Assembly: GCF_900292015.1 (NCBI RefSeq)
Contig: NZ_LR130759.1
Location: forward strand, 248,001 to 312,000
Source of the DNA: Mycobacterium basiliense
Lineage (GTDB): Bacteria > Actinomycetota > Actinomycetes > Mycobacteriales > Mycobacteriaceae
DNA length: 64,000 nt
Reading direction: 5' to 3'
The translations under genes and the position numbers were made by a program. The notes beneath the pieces are model-generated. The model saw nothing but the letters and a program-made list of their open reading frames with translations. It was not told the DNA's origin and made no database searches. Each line of letters opens with the position of its first letter. The first letter of the stretch is position 1. Shown here one piece after another: positions 39,801 through 49,903 of the stretch.

Positions 39801-41276
39801 ATGACCACCGAATCGGTTGCACCTAAAGCTCAGGAACTCGAGACCGTAGAGGCCGCAGCCGCACCCGCCGCGGGCAAGTCCGACGCTTCGAAGCCAACCG
39901 ATGTCGCCGCAACAGTGGCCCGACTACGCAGGACATTCGCCACCGGCTGTACCCGCAGTGTCGAGTGGCGCAAGCAGCAACTGCTGCAGTTGCAGAGGTT
40001 GATGGAAGAGAACGAGGACGAGATCGCCAAGGCGCTCGCCGAGGATCTGGACCGCAACCCGGTTGAGGCATTTATCGCCGACATCGCAACCACGACCGCC
40101 GAAGCGAAGTACGCAGTGAAGAGGGTGCGCCGGTGGATGCGCCGCAAATACGTGCTGCTCGAGGCGCCACAGCTGCCCGGCCGTGGCTGGGTCCAGTACG
40201 AGCCCTATGGCACGGTGCTCATCATTGGTGCGTGGAATTACCCGTTCTATTTGACGCTGGGTCCTGCGGTCGGGGCGATCGCCGCCGGAAACGCCGTCAT
40301 CCTCAAACCCTCGGAAATCGCCGAGGCGTCATCGCATTTGATGGCTGAGTTGGTGCCGCGCTATCTCGACCGCGACGCGATCGCGGTGATCGAGGGTGAC
40401 GGCATGGTCAGCCAGGAGTTGATTGCGCAGGGCTTGGACCGGGTGATGTTCACCGGCGGTACCGAGATCGGTCGCAAGGTGTACCAAGGCGCAGCGCCTC
40501 ATCTGACTCCGGTCACGCTCGAGCTCGGCGGGAAGAGCCCGGTGATCGTCACCGCCGACGCGGACATCGATGTCGCGGCCAAGCGGATCGCCTGGATCAA
40601 ACTACTCAACGGCGGCCAGACCTGCGTGGCCCCCGACTACGTGTTGGCCGATGCAACGATTCGCGACGAACTCGTGGACAAGATCGGTGTGGCCGTCAAC
40701 CGGTTCCGCGCTCAGGATGACCCGAACGGGCTGCGCATCGTCAACCAGCGCCAGTTCGACCGACTGAGCGGTTACATCAGCGCTGCCGAAGCCGACGGCA
40801 GGGGCAAGGTTGCCGTCGGTGGCAAGTGCGCGGCGTCGAGTTTGCGCATTCAGCCGACTGTCGTCGTGGACCCCGACCCAAACGGCCCACTGATGTCAAA
40901 TGAGATTTTCGGGCCGATCCTGCCGGTGCTCACCGTCAAGTCGGTGGATGAGGCGATCGCGTTCGTGAACTCGCGGCCCAAGCCATTGTCGGCCTACCTG
41001 TTCACCCGCTCGCGGGAAACCCGCGAGCGGGTGATCCAGGAGGTGCCGGCGGGGGGCATGCTGGTCAACCACCTTGCTTTCCAGGTGTCGACTGCCAAGC
41101 TGCCGTTTGGTGGCGTCGGCGCTTCGGGCATGGGTGCTTATCACGGCAAATGGGGATTCGATGAGTTCAGCCACCGCAAGTCGGTGTTGACCAAACCGAC
41201 CCGCCCCGACCTGTCGAGCTTCATCTACCCGCCCTACACCGAGCGGGCCTTCAAGCTGGCTCGCAGGCTGTTCTAG
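39801..41276 (+). CDS. Aldehyde dehydrogenase, class 3-like (Rv0147)
   Basis: The 491-residue NAD(P)-dependent enzyme oxidises aldehydes to acids. Catalytic Glu241 is in LELGGKSP and catalytic Cys275 in GGQTCVAPDY; the cofactor motif FTGGTEIG lies at 217-224. The first 35 residues are an Ala/Glu/Thr-rich extension before the family core. GGAAGGA precedes the ATG. Fatty-aldehyde oxidation is the likely role for this class. Confidence 0.94.
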   Translation: MTTESVAPKAQELETVEAAAAPAAGKSDASKPTDVAATVARLRRTFATGCTRSVEWRKQQLLQLQRLMEENEDEIAKALAEDLDRNPVEAFIADIATTTAEAKYAVKRVRRWMRRKYVLLEAPQLPGRGWVQYEPYGTVLIIGAWNYPFYLTLGPAVGAIAAGNAVILKPSEIAEASSHLMAELVPRYLDRDAIAVIEGDGMVSQELIAQGLDRVMFTGGTEIGRKVYQGAAPHLTPVTLELGGKSPVIVTADADIDVAAKRIAWIKLLNGGQTCVAPDYVLADATIRDELVDKIGVAVNRFRAQDDPNGLRIVNQRQFDRLSGYISAAEADGRGKVAVGGKCAASSLRIQPTVVVDPDPNGPLMSNEIFGPILPVLTVKSVDEAIAFVNSRPKPLSAYLFTRSRETRERVIQEVPAGGMLVNHLAFQVSTAKLPFGGVGASGMGAYHGKWGFDEFSHRKSVLTKPTRPDLSSFIYPPYTERAFKLARRLF

Positions 41277-41348
41277 CCTGAGGCCCATGCCCACACGACC
41301 CGGCCGAGCGCCGGGCCGACCTTAATCGTGTTAACAGAGAGGAACCTG

Positions 41349-42209
41349 ATGCCTGGAGTGCAGGATCGCGTCGTCGTCGTCACCGGAGCCGGCGGGGGAT
41401 TGGGCCGCGAATACGCCCTCACGCTCGCCAAGGAGGGGGCCTCCGTGGTGGTCAATGACCTCGGAGGAGCCCGCGACGGAACCGGCGCGGGATCGGCGAT
41501 GGCCGACCAGGTTGTCGCCGAGATTCGGGACGCGGGTGGTCGTGCGGTCGCCAACTATGACAGCGTCGCCACCGAGGAGGGCGCGGCGAACATCATCAAG
41601 ACGGCGCTCGATGAGTTCGGTTCCGTGCACGGTGTGGTCAGCAACGCCGGCATCTTGCGGGACGGCACCTTTCACAAGATGTCGTTCGAAAACTGGGACG
41701 CGGTGCTCAAGGTCCATCTGTACGGCGGATACAACGTGATCCGCGCGGCCTGGCCGCACTTTCGCGAGCAGAACTACGGGCGGGTTGTCGTCGCCACCTC
41801 CACCAGCGGGTTGTTCGGCAACTTCGGTCAGACCAACTATGGTGCGGCCAAGCTTGGCCTGGTCGGCCTGATCAACACGCTTGCGTTAGAGGGCGCCAAG
41901 TACAACATTCACTCCAATGCCGTCGCCCCAATCGCGGCGACCAGGATGACCCAGGACATCATGCCGGCCGAGGTGCTGGAAAAGCTCACTCCGGAGTACG
42001 TGGCGCCGGTGGTGGCCTATCTGTGCACCGAGGAGTGTGGTGACAACGCGTCGGTGTTTGTCGTCGGTGGTGGCAAGGTGCAGCGGGTCGCGCTTTTTCA
42101 GAACGACGGGGCCAACTTCCACACACCGCCTTCGGTGCAGGATGTCGCGGCGCAGTGGGGCGAGATCACCGATCTGTCCAACGTGCAAAAAGCTGGCTTC
42201 AAGCTGTAG
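41349..42209 (+). CDS. Short-chain dehydrogenase, 3-hydroxyacyl-CoA dehydrogenase-like (Rv0148)
   Basis: The 286-residue SDR has TGAGGGLG at 13-20, NAG at position 97 region, and the catalytic Ser and YGAAK (Tyr-Lys). The long N-terminal loop NDLGGARDGTGAG is typical of the hydroxyacyl-CoA dehydrogenase unit of peroxisomal multifunctional enzyme type 2, so it may act in beta-oxidation. AGAGAGGAA precedes the ATG at 41349. Matches Rv0148 in length. Confidence 0.94.
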   Translation: MPGVQDRVVVVTGAGGGLGREYALTLAKEGASVVVNDLGGARDGTGAGSAMADQVVAEIRDAGGRAVANYDSVATEEGAANIIKTALDEFGSVHGVVSNAGILRDGTFHKMSFENWDAVLKVHLYGGYNVIRAAWPHFREQNYGRVVVATSTSGLFGNFGQTNYGAAKLGLVGLINTLALEGAKYNIHSNAVAPIAATRMTQDIMPAEVLEKLTPEYVAPVVAYLCTEECGDNASVFVVGGGKVQRVALFQNDGANFHTPPSVQDVAAQWGEITDLSNVQKAGFKL

Positions 42210-42213
42210 CTAC

Positions 42214-43182
42214 ATGAAAGCTTGTGTGGTAGAAGAGCTTTCCGGCCCGTCCGGCATCGTCTATACCGAGGTCGATGATGTTGCCGATGATGGCAAAAGC
42301 ATCATCATCGATGTTCGGGCAGCCGGAGTTTGCTTTCCCGACCTGCTATTGAGCAAGGGTGAGTATCAGCTGAAGCTGCCGCCGCCGTTCGTGCCCGGGC
42401 TGGAAACCGCCGGGGTGGTCCGTTCCGCTCCGCCACGATCCGGCTTCCGTGTGGGCGAGCGGGTTTCGGCGTTCGGTGTGTTGGGCTGCTATGCCGAGCA
42501 AGTGGCGGTCCCGGTTACCAACGTGGTGCGCAGCCCGGTCGAGCTCGATGACGCGGAATCGGTGTCGTTGCTGGTCAACTACAACACCATGTACTTCGCG
42601 CTGGCCCGACGCGCCGCGATGCGGCCGGGGGACACCGTGCTGGTGCTCGGTGCCGCTGGCGGGGTAGGCACGGCTGCCGTCCAGATTGCCAAGGCGATGG
42701 GCGCGGGCCGAGTCATCGCCGTGGTGCACCGAGAGGGCGCGGTGGACTATGTCGGGTCGCTCGGCGCTGACGAGGTAATTCCGTTGGCGGACGGCTGGGT
42801 CCAGCAGGTGCACGAGCACACTGCCGGGCGCGGCGTGGATATCGTGGTCGATCCAATCGGAGGTTCCAGCTTCGAGGACGCGATTAGGGTGCTGGCGGTC
42901 GACGGCAAGCTGCTAGTCATCGGCTTTGCCGCTGGCAGCATCCCAACGCTCGCGGTGAACCGGCTATTGATTCGCAATATCGGCGTGCTGGGCGTCGCGT
43001 GGGGGGAATACCTCAATCGAGTTCCGGGCTCGGCGGGGTTGTTTTCCTGGGGCCTTAACCACTTGGTCTCTCGTGGCCTCAGGCCGCCTCCGCCACAGCG
43101 CTATCCGTTGTCCGAAGCTCAGGCGGCACTGCAGAGCCTCGCCGACGGCGGTGTGCTCGGGAAAGTCGTGCTCGAGCCGTAA
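42214..43182 (+). CDS. Zinc-free quinone oxidoreductase/MDR-family protein (Rv0149)
   Basis: The 322-residue medium-chain reductase has the nucleotide-binding GAAGGVGTAAVQIAKAMGA and no zinc ligands, typical of NADPH:quinone oxidoreductase-like or enoyl-reductase proteins. It begins four bases after the Rv0148-like stop, so the two are cotranscribed. The ATG at 42214 is chosen over the longer overlapping frame. The length equals that of Rv0149. Confidence 0.94.
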   Translation: MKACVVEELSGPSGIVYTEVDDVADDGKSIIIDVRAAGVCFPDLLLSKGEYQLKLPPPFVPGLETAGVVRSAPPRSGFRVGERVSAFGVLGCYAEQVAVPVTNVVRSPVELDDAESVSLLVNYNTMYFALARRAAMRPGDTVLVLGAAGGVGTAAVQIAKAMGAGRVIAVVHREGAVDYVGSLGADEVIPLADGWVQQVHEHTAGRGVDIVVDPIGGSSFEDAIRVLAVDGKLLVIGFAAGSIPTLAVNRLLIRNIGVLGVAWGEYLNRVPGSAGLFSWGLNHLVSRGLRPPPPQRYPLSEAQAALQSLADGGVLGKVVLEP

Positions 43183-43233
43183 GCTTCGCCTGCCGCGACT
43201 CCGCGCGGCACGCCGCTCGATGCGACGATGCGG

Positions 43234-45015
43234 TTAGAAGGCGTCGGCGATGTCTTCGATGATCGCTTCCGCCGTGTCCAGGGCGACAATCGTCTCGAAA
43301 CCACCGGCTAGGGTAAACAGCGCCACGTCGGCCGCGATCGGATAGCCGATCGCGTTAATGAGCCCCGCTGGGTCGCCGTTGGCGAAGTGCTGGATTCCGT
43401 CCAAGAAGAGGTTGACGTTGTAGGACGGGATGGTGGTCACCATGGTGTTGATGATGTCCGCGGTCGGCAACGCAATGGCGTAGCTGTCGGCGGCCACATT
43501 CGTAATGACGTTGGTGAACGTGGTGTTGGCCGCCTTGAGGGCGTCAATGATGCCGTCGACAGGGGAACCGGTCGCCGCGGGGACGCCGGGCAGCGCAAAC
43601 GGAATCGACGAGCCGCCCGTCGACGTCAGGTCTGGCAGCGAAAAACTGGGCAACGACGGTGGCGCCATGGCCTGGAGGTCGTTGACGAAGGCCGTCATGC
43701 CCTGCCGGGCGCCGCTGACCATGTCGCCGGCAAAGGCAATCGGGTTGATTTCGGGGAACAGCCCGAACGCCGTGGGCACATCGGCGTACCCCGTTGAATA
43801 GCCATAGTGCGGGTCGCCGTAGCCAAGGTTGACCAGATACGTCAGATCCGGTTCGACGAGGTCCGCCAGCGGATTGCCGATCACGGGAATTGCGCGCAGC
43901 GGCTCCAGTAGTGGAAGACCCGGGTAGGTGATCATGTAGTAGTGCTCGAGGCCGTTATTGGTCGGAGACACCGGCAATTCCACCAGGTTGTAGCCCGCGG
44001 GAAGGTTGTTCGGATCTAGGCCCGGGTAGTTGCCATGCACGAATTGGATGCCCAAAAATGCGTTGAGGTCCGCCAGGAAATTGATCGGGTACTTAGGGAA
44101 GTCGGCGTATCCGTCGTACTGAAGGGTGTACTGGGCGAGCGGGTAGCCCGTGTTCGACGGTGTCGCCCCGTAGAACTCCAGACCCACGGCCGGCATGGAT
44201 AGACCGGGGAAACGCGACAGCAGACCGCCGTTGGGTGCCATCGGATTACCCAGCATCGTGAAGCTGAGGTTGTCCGTGTTGGGGCTGCCGAGGGCCGCGA
44301 GGTGGCGCATCTCCAGCGAGGAGAGAGCGGCGCTTTGCGAGTAGCCCAGAACCGCAACGTTATTGTCCTGGGTGATCAGCCCTTGCGGACCGAACAGCGC
44401 GTTGTGCAGGATCTCTACGCCGGTGTCGACCGACTGAGTGAGTGGCAGATCCTTGATCTGGGTCAGCGGATAAAGGCCCTCAGGTGTAGTGAGGCCGATG
44501 GACGCGCCGGTCACCGGGAAGTTGGCGGTGATGAACGGGCGAACGGCGGCCATGTAGTCCTGCGACGGTATCGGTGCGCCGCTGCCGTTCATGATCAGGG
44601 CGACGTCGTAAGAGACGGCCGCCAATGGTGTTGCGGCTGGGCCGCCGGCCACGGGTGCGGTGCTGGCGGTCGTGCCCAGTAGTGACTGGATGGGTGAGGT
44701 GACCCCGCTGAGCGCGCTCGGCAACGCTGCCATATTGGCGGCCTCGGCCTCGGCGTAGGCGGTCCCGGCGGCGGCCAACGTCTGACCGAACGCGTCATGA
44801 AGCGCGGTCGCCTGGTTGATGACCGCTTGGTACTCCCTGGCGTACACGTCGAAGAGCGTCGCGGCGGCCGCTGACACCTCGTCGGCGGCCGCCGCGGCCA
44901 GACCGGAGGTTGGGCCCGCTGCGGCCGCGCTCGCCTCGGCGATCGCCGCCCGGATACCGTCCACGTTCGCGGCCGCGGCGGCCATCTGCTGCGGTTGCGT
45001 CATCACGTACGTCAT
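43234..45015 (-). CDS. PE1: PE-family protein with C-terminal PE-PPE serine hydrolase domain (PE1-like)
   Basis: Residues 1-95 form the PE helical hairpin with secretion motif YxxxE (Tyr87-Glu91, YAEAE). Residues about 135-400 carry the PE-PPE alpha/beta-hydrolase domain, with the nucleophile motif GYSQS (Ser226). The C-terminal region to 593 is Pro/Ala rich and ends with a hydrophobic segment. The match to Rv0151c (588 residues) is close. The protein is expected to be secreted by an ESX system and to act on ester substrates; activity is inferred from the family. Confidence 0.92.
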   Translation of the reverse strand: MTYVMTQPQQMAAAAANVDGIRAAIAEASAAAAGPTSGLAAAAADEVSAAAATLFDVYAREYQAVINQATALHDAFGQTLAAAGTAYAEAEAANMAALPSALSGVTSPIQSLLGTTASTAPVAGGPAATPLAAVSYDVALIMNGSGAPIPSQDYMAAVRPFITANFPVTGASIGLTTPEGLYPLTQIKDLPLTQSVDTGVEILHNALFGPQGLITQDNNVAVLGYSQSAALSSLEMRHLAALGSPNTDNLSFTMLGNPMAPNGGLLSRFPGLSMPAVGLEFYGATPSNTGYPLAQYTLQYDGYADFPKYPINFLADLNAFLGIQFVHGNYPGLDPNNLPAGYNLVELPVSPTNNGLEHYYMITYPGLPLLEPLRAIPVIGNPLADLVEPDLTYLVNLGYGDPHYGYSTGYADVPTAFGLFPEINPIAFAGDMVSGARQGMTAFVNDLQAMAPPSLPSFSLPDLTSTGGSSIPFALPGVPAATGSPVDGIIDALKAANTTFTNVITNVAADSYAIALPTADIINTMVTTIPSYNVNLFLDGIQHFANGDPAGLINAIGYPIAADVALFTLAGGFETIVALDTAEAIIEDIADAF

Positions 45016-45288
45016 CGGTTAATTCCCTTCGAAAACAGGGTTTTTCGTTCTGATACCGGCGATGCTATGCGACCGGTGACGCGGCGGAACGGGCGGTTGT
45101 GAGATCCGGCGATTGTCAGCGGAGATTGGCCTGCTCGACCGTATCGCCCGCTTCCCCTATTGAGTTACCACCGCGGCGGTCTGGGTGTCGTGACTGCCGA
45201 CCCGAGATCCGCCGCGTTTCAGGGCGGGGTGGGCAGCGATCATGGCAGACCAGGCTTCCAGGCCGCTTCCGACGGAAGTGGCGAACCG

Positions 45289-46941
45289 CTAGAAGGTGAG
45301 GCTTTGCAAATCTTGCGAGATCTCTATCGCCGCCTCGGCGATCGCAATGAATTCGATCATGCCGGCCAGCGCACCCAATCCGAAAGTGGCCGCAAGTGGA
45401 AGCTCGATCGCGCTGACGAGGTTGCCCTGCGCGAGCTGGCTCACGAATAGCGTCAGGTTGTAGGCCGGCAGGGTGGTGATGAACGCCAAACCCAGATCCG
45501 CGGTCGGCAGCAGAACCGAATAGCCGGTCGAGACGACCGATGCGATCGTGTTGGCGATATTGACCGGTGTCGCGGGCACCGGGGGTGGCGGTGGTGGCAC
45601 GATCGACTGCAAATACGGTGAGAACTCCGGCGCCGAAATCGTCGGCAGGGTGCTCAACGCGGTTGGCAAGGTTGCCGAGAAGTCGTTCATGCCTTGATGT
45701 GCGCCGGCGACCAGCGCATCGGCGATCACCGGAAAGGGCACGTCTGGGAAGAGTCCGAACGGGGTGGGCACGTTGGCGGGGCTGGTGGAATAGCCGTAGT
45801 TCGGATCGCCGTAGCCCAGATTGACCAGGACCTTCAAATCTGGCTGGATTAGTGCCGCCAAGGGTTGCCCGACGACCGGTATTGCTCGTACCGGGTCCAG
45901 CAGCGGCAGATTCTCCGTGCGGATCATGTAATACGTATTCGTCGTGGGGCCCTCCGTGGTCAACTGCGTGGCAGCAGCGATCTGGGCGGGCGTGAGGTCT
46001 GGATACATCCGGTGCAGCGTGAGAATCCCGAAAACTGCATTGACGTCGGATAAAACGTTGAGCGGGTATCGCGGAAAGTCGGCGAAACCGTCGTATTCGA
46101 TCGTGTAGGTCGTCGTGTAGTAGGGGTTGTCTGGCGTCGCCCCATAGAACGGCAGACCCACCGACGCGATATTCAGACCGGGTATGCGCGCGAGAATGCC
46201 GCCATTGGGGTTCATCTCGTTGCCGGTCAGTATGAAATTGATTTGGTCGGGATGCGGGGCATTCGGGCCCAGCGAGATGAAGTGCTGCATTTCCAAAGAC
46301 GCCATGACCGCGCTTTGGGAATAGCCGAAAACTGTGACGTGGTTTCCGGCGTTGATCTGCTGCCAGATCGCGGTATCAAGGATCTGTAGGCCCTCTTGAA
46401 CCGAGGTTTGGAACGGCAGACTCTTGACGCCGGTGATCGGGTAGAGCTCTTCGGGGGTGAATAGGGCGCTGGCGATGGCGCCCGGTTGAATGTGCTGGAC
46501 GAACAGCGTGTCGATGGCCGCCAGGTAACTCGCCGAGGGGATCGGCATTCCAGTGCCGCCCATGACAATCGCGGTGTATTCGTTGAACACCGCCGGCAAA
46601 CCCGGGGGCGTGCTCGGCGCATAGAGCCCGGCCGTCGCGACCTGAGCCAGGGTGGCGGTGTTGATGTCTTCGGCCGCGATGAAGTAGTTCGCGGCCGCTG
46701 CCAGCCGTTGGGTGAACTCGCTGTGAAGTGTCCCGAGTTGCGCGCTGATCAGCTGGCATTCCTGCCCGAACGCGTTGAACAGCTTGGCGATCGCGGTGGA
46801 CACCTCATCGGCGGCGGCGGTCAGGATCTCGGTCGTTGGGCCCGCTGCGGCCGCGGTCGCCTCGCTGATCGTCGAGCCAATGCCGGTCAGTTCGGCGGCG
46901 GCTGTCGCTATTGCCGCCGGCTGCGCGAATACGTACGACAA
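45289..46941 (-). CDS. PE2: PE-family protein with PE-PPE hydrolase domain (PE2-like)
   Basis: The 550-residue protein starts at a TTG codon preceded by GGAGGGA; the next residues SYVFAQPAA are a normal PE start. The nucleophile motif GYSQS has Ser208. Unlike its two paralogues in the window, the ESX motif does not fit YxxxD/E: Tyr86 is five residues before Glu91. A polyproline run (PPPPPPVP) lies near 450. The 273-base gap to PE1 holds no gene that I can support. Confidence 0.9.
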   Translation of the reverse strand: MSYVFAQPAAIATAAAELTGIGSTISEATAAAAGPTTEILTAAADEVSTAIAKLFNAFGQECQLISAQLGTLHSEFTQRLAAAANYFIAAEDINTATLAQVATAGLYAPSTPPGLPAVFNEYTAIVMGGTGMPIPSASYLAAIDTLFVQHIQPGAIASALFTPEELYPITGVKSLPFQTSVQEGLQILDTAIWQQINAGNHVTVFGYSQSAVMASLEMQHFISLGPNAPHPDQINFILTGNEMNPNGGILARIPGLNIASVGLPFYGATPDNPYYTTTYTIEYDGFADFPRYPLNVLSDVNAVFGILTLHRMYPDLTPAQIAAATQLTTEGPTTNTYYMIRTENLPLLDPVRAIPVVGQPLAALIQPDLKVLVNLGYGDPNYGYSTSPANVPTPFGLFPDVPFPVIADALVAGAHQGMNDFSATLPTALSTLPTISAPEFSPYLQSIVPPPPPPVPATPVNIANTIASVVSTGYSVLLPTADLGLAFITTLPAYNLTLFVSQLAQGNLVSAIELPLAATFGLGALAGMIEFIAIAEAAIEISQDLQSLTF

Positions 46942-47077
46942 CGCCTATCCCTCCTGGCGACGGGCCCCGCTTGCCACCCATCAAGCCGGTATCTGTTGAG
47001 AGTAGGGCGATTCGGCTGTGATGTCCGGCCTTTAAAGAGCTTTGTAAGGCCCCACACCAAATGAACAGGAGATCGGT

Positions 47078-47908
47078 TCAGCCCAGCAAGGCGCTGCGCA
47101 ATTGACGCACGTCGGACTCGGTAATTCCGGCGTCGCGCAGATAGCCGCTTAGTGAGCCGTAGGCCTCATCGATCGTTTGCCACGCCGCGGCCAGATACTC
47201 CGGACGAACGCCGAGTACACCGTCGGAAAGCCGTGCCTTGGTAAACATCATGACCTCGGGTGTGACCTCGGTGTCGGAACGCTGCTGGATCATTTCCGAA
47301 ATCCGATTACGCAACTGCGGCACCGCGTCATTGCTGCGCAGGTAATCGGCGACGATGTCGTCGCGGGCCAGACCTACGGCTTCCAAAACCGTCGCGACCA
47401 CAAATCCGGTGCGATCTTTGCCCGCGAAGCAGTGCGTCAGCACCGGACGTCCCGTGGCTAGCAGCGTGAATACCCGATGCACCGCGCGCTGTGCCCCGTT
47501 GCGGGTTGGGAATTGGCGGTATTCATCGGTCATATACCGGGCGGCGGCGCTATCGATCGACTCGGCGGACTCACCGGTCTCACCGTTGGTGAACAGCCTC
47601 CGGAATGCCGTCTCATGTGGTGCCGAGTCGTCGGCGTCGGTATCGGTGTCGGCGAGGTCGGGGAACGGCAACAGGTGGATATCCACGCCGGCGGGCACCC
47701 GGCCCGGACCGCGGCGGGCGACTTCTCGGGCGGAGCGCAGATCGGCGACGTCGGTGATGCCTAGCCGAAGCAAGGCGGCGCGGCCGTCCTCGTCGAGGCG
47801 ACTCAGCTCGCTGGACCGGAACAACCGGCCGGGGCGCAGTGCGGCGCTGCCCTCGGCGACGTCCCGGAAATTCCATGCCCCCGGCAACGCCGGAGCCGGC
47901 TCAGCCAT
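47078..47908 (-). CDS. ptbB: Protein phosphatase PtbB (MptpB)
   Basis: The 276-residue enzyme is a secreted tyrosine and phosphoinositide phosphatase acting inside host macrophages in M. tuberculosis. The P-loop HCFAGKDRTGF gives Cys160, Lys164, Asp165 and Arg166, the dual-specificity set of MptpB. The family regions LPGAWNFRDV and LFRSSELSRL are present. The ATG at 47908 overlaps the fadE2 stop by eight bases, so fadE2 and ptbB are coupled. Confidence 0.96.
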   Translation of the reverse strand: MAEPAPALPGAWNFRDVAEGSAALRPGRLFRSSELSRLDEDGRAALLRLGITDVADLRSAREVARRGPGRVPAGVDIHLLPFPDLADTDTDADDSAPHETAFRRLFTNGETGESAESIDSAAARYMTDEYRQFPTRNGAQRAVHRVFTLLATGRPVLTHCFAGKDRTGFVVATVLEAVGLARDDIVADYLRSNDAVPQLRNRISEMIQQRSDTEVTPEVMMFTKARLSDGVLGVRPEYLAAAWQTIDEAYGSLSGYLRDAGITESDVRQLRSALLG

Positions 47909-49133
47909 CTGGGGTGACCGCGGCGGCGAACGCGGACTTCTCCCGGCCGAGTTCGGCGCGTGCGATGGATCGCATGTGCACCTCGTCGGGGCCATCAAAG
48001 ATGCGCATGGCGCGATGCCAGCCGTAGAGCCGGGCCAGCGGTGTGTCGTTGCTGACCCCGGCGGCGCCGTGCACCTGGATGGCACGATCGATAACATTGC
48101 AGGCCACCTGCGGTGCCACCGCCTTGATCATCGCGACCAGGTGGCGGGCTTCTTTGTTGCCGTGCCGATCGATCGTCCAGGCCGCCTTCTCGCACAACAA
48201 CCTGGCCTGGTCGATTTCGTTGCGCGACGTGGCAATCGCTTGCTGTACAACGCCCTGTTCGGCCAGCGGACGGCCGAACGCCACCCGGTGGCGGACCCGG
48301 TCCACCATGTGGGCGAGCGCGCGTTCGGCGCCGCCGAGCGCACGCATGCAGTGGTGGATGCGGCCCGGCCCCAGCCGGGCTTGGGCAATCGCGAATCCGC
48401 TGCCCTCCTCGCCCAGCAGGTTGGTCGCCGGCACCCGGACGTTGTCGTAGCGCACCTCACAGTGACCGTGCTGGTCCTGCCAGCCGAACACCGGGGTGGA
48501 GCGCACGATCGTCACACCGGGCGTGTCCATCGGCACCAGGATCATCGACTGCTGTTGGTGAGCGGCCGCATTGGGGTTGGTGCGGCCCATCACAATCAGG
48601 ATCTTGCAGCGTGGGTCCGCCGCGCCCGACGTCCACCACTTGTGGCCGTTGATGATGTAGTCGCTGCCGTCGCGGGCAATTGTGGTTTCGATATTGCGCG
48701 CGTCGCTGCTGGCCACCGCGGGCTCGGTCATGGAGAAGGCGCTGCGAATCTCACCGTTTAGCAACGGGTGTAGCCACCGGGTGCGCTGCTCGTCGGTGCC
48801 GAACATGTGCAAGATCTCCATGTTGCCGGTGTCCGGCGCCGCACAGTTGAGTGCCTCGGGCGCGATCTCGAGGCTCCACCCGGTCAGCTCGGCCAGCGGG
48901 GCATATTCCACGTTGGTCAGTCCCGATTCCGCCGGAAGGAACAGGTTCCACAGGCCGCGTTCTTTGGCCTTTATCTTGAGTTCCTCGACTATCGGGGGCA
49001 CGGTGTGATCGTTCGGGCCGGCGTCATCGCGGTACTTGTCGTATTCGGCCTCGGCCGCAAAGACGTACTCCGTCATGAAGTCGGACAGCCGTTGGTGGTA
49101 ATCGATGGCCTTGGCCGACATCGCGAAGTCCAT
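47901..49133 (-). CDS. fadE2: Acyl-CoA dehydrogenase FadE2
   Basis: The 410-residue flavoenzyme has the YxMTEP-type motif AFSMTEPAVASSDA and a C-terminal HGAAGVSNDTPLARLYGWHRAMRIFDGPDEVH region. The catalytic base cannot be assigned with certainty from sequence alone. ATG at 49133 (MDFAMS) is preferred to the GTG six codons earlier (49151). It is the upstream gene of a two-gene operon with ptbB, and matches Rv0154c. Confidence 0.92.
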   Translation of the reverse strand: MDFAMSAKAIDYHQRLSDFMTEYVFAAEAEYDKYRDDAGPNDHTVPPIVEELKIKAKERGLWNLFLPAESGLTNVEYAPLAELTGWSLEIAPEALNCAAPDTGNMEILHMFGTDEQRTRWLHPLLNGEIRSAFSMTEPAVASSDARNIETTIARDGSDYIINGHKWWTSGAADPRCKILIVMGRTNPNAAAHQQQSMILVPMDTPGVTIVRSTPVFGWQDQHGHCEVRYDNVRVPATNLLGEEGSGFAIAQARLGPGRIHHCMRALGGAERALAHMVDRVRHRVAFGRPLAEQGVVQQAIATSRNEIDQARLLCEKAAWTIDRHGNKEARHLVAMIKAVAPQVACNVIDRAIQVHGAAGVSNDTPLARLYGWHRAMRIFDGPDEVHMRSIARAELGREKSAFAAAVTPDG

Positions 49134-49290
49134 TCCGCCACGATAGGACACGCACTGCGCTGCGCGGTTTCAGGTGGTCGGTCGCGATGCCGAAACAGCG
49201 TGCAGAAACGCCGGCGGGTTCGCTCCGGTGCGATGGCGCGGGACCTGACGTAGCGGTCTGTCGCGATCCTCAGCGCGCACGATAGACGTC

Positions 49291-49761
49291 ATGACCGACA
49301 ATTCGCCTGCCGGGCCCCCGCTGCCGCCGTTCACTCTCGAATCTGCCCTGCAGAAGGTTCAAGCCGCCGAGGACGCCTGGAACACCTGTGACCCCGTGCG
49401 GGTCAGTGGCGCCTACACGATCGATTCGCACTGGCGAAATCGCGACGAGCACATCGTCGGCCGAGAGCAGATCGTGGCCTTTCTCACCCGCAAATGGCAG
49501 CGCGAGCTGGACTACTCACTGCGTAAGAGTTTGTGGAGCTTCCACGGCAACCGCATCGCGGTGCGCTTTCAATACGAATCTCGCGACCGCGCCGGGCAGT
49601 GGTATCGCAGCTACGGCAATGAACTATGGGAATTCACCGCATCGGGATTAATGGCACGTCGCGAAGCCAGCATCAACGACGTCGCCATCGCCGCGTCCGA
49701 ACGCCGGTACTTCGGGCCACGACCCGCATCGGAGCACGGGCAGGAGCCGCCGCTGTGGTAG
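49291..49761 (+). CDS. DUF1348-family NTF2-like protein
   Basis: The 156-residue protein carries the DUF1348 core: [43 protein letters not shown] and [21 protein letters not shown], then [12 protein letters not shown] and REASINDV. The function of the family is unknown. It sits between fadE2 and pntAa, where I recall no gene in H37Rv, so it is a small insertion. The ATG at 49291 is 157 bases from fadE2. Confidence 0.9.
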   Translation: MTDNSPAGPPLPPFTLESALQKVQAAEDAWNTCDPVRVSGAYTIDSHWRNRDEHIVGREQIVAFLTRKWQRELDYSLRKSLWSFHGNRIAVRFQYESRDRAGQWYRSYGNELWEFTASGLMARREASINDVAIAASERRYFGPRPASEHGQEPPLW

Positions 49762-49903
49762 CCGCGGGTTGGCGCGGCGACACCGCGGGCCGGGTAGCGG
49801 CCTGCGGTAAGACCGGACGAGCGGGATAGGGTGTCTGAGCACGTCGGCGCTAGCCGACCGGGCAATCTATCGAGATTACGTGAGGAAAGTAGATGTTCGC
49901 GCC

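Noticed and set aside
45016..45288. Possible small gene between PE1 and PE2
   Set aside because: Frames are short and Arg/Cys-rich, without a ribosome site. The region may be only promoter for PE1.
45600..45640. Apparent tandem repeats in the PE genes
   Set aside because: These are polyproline and Ala-rich codon runs typical of PE proteins, not a separate repeat element.
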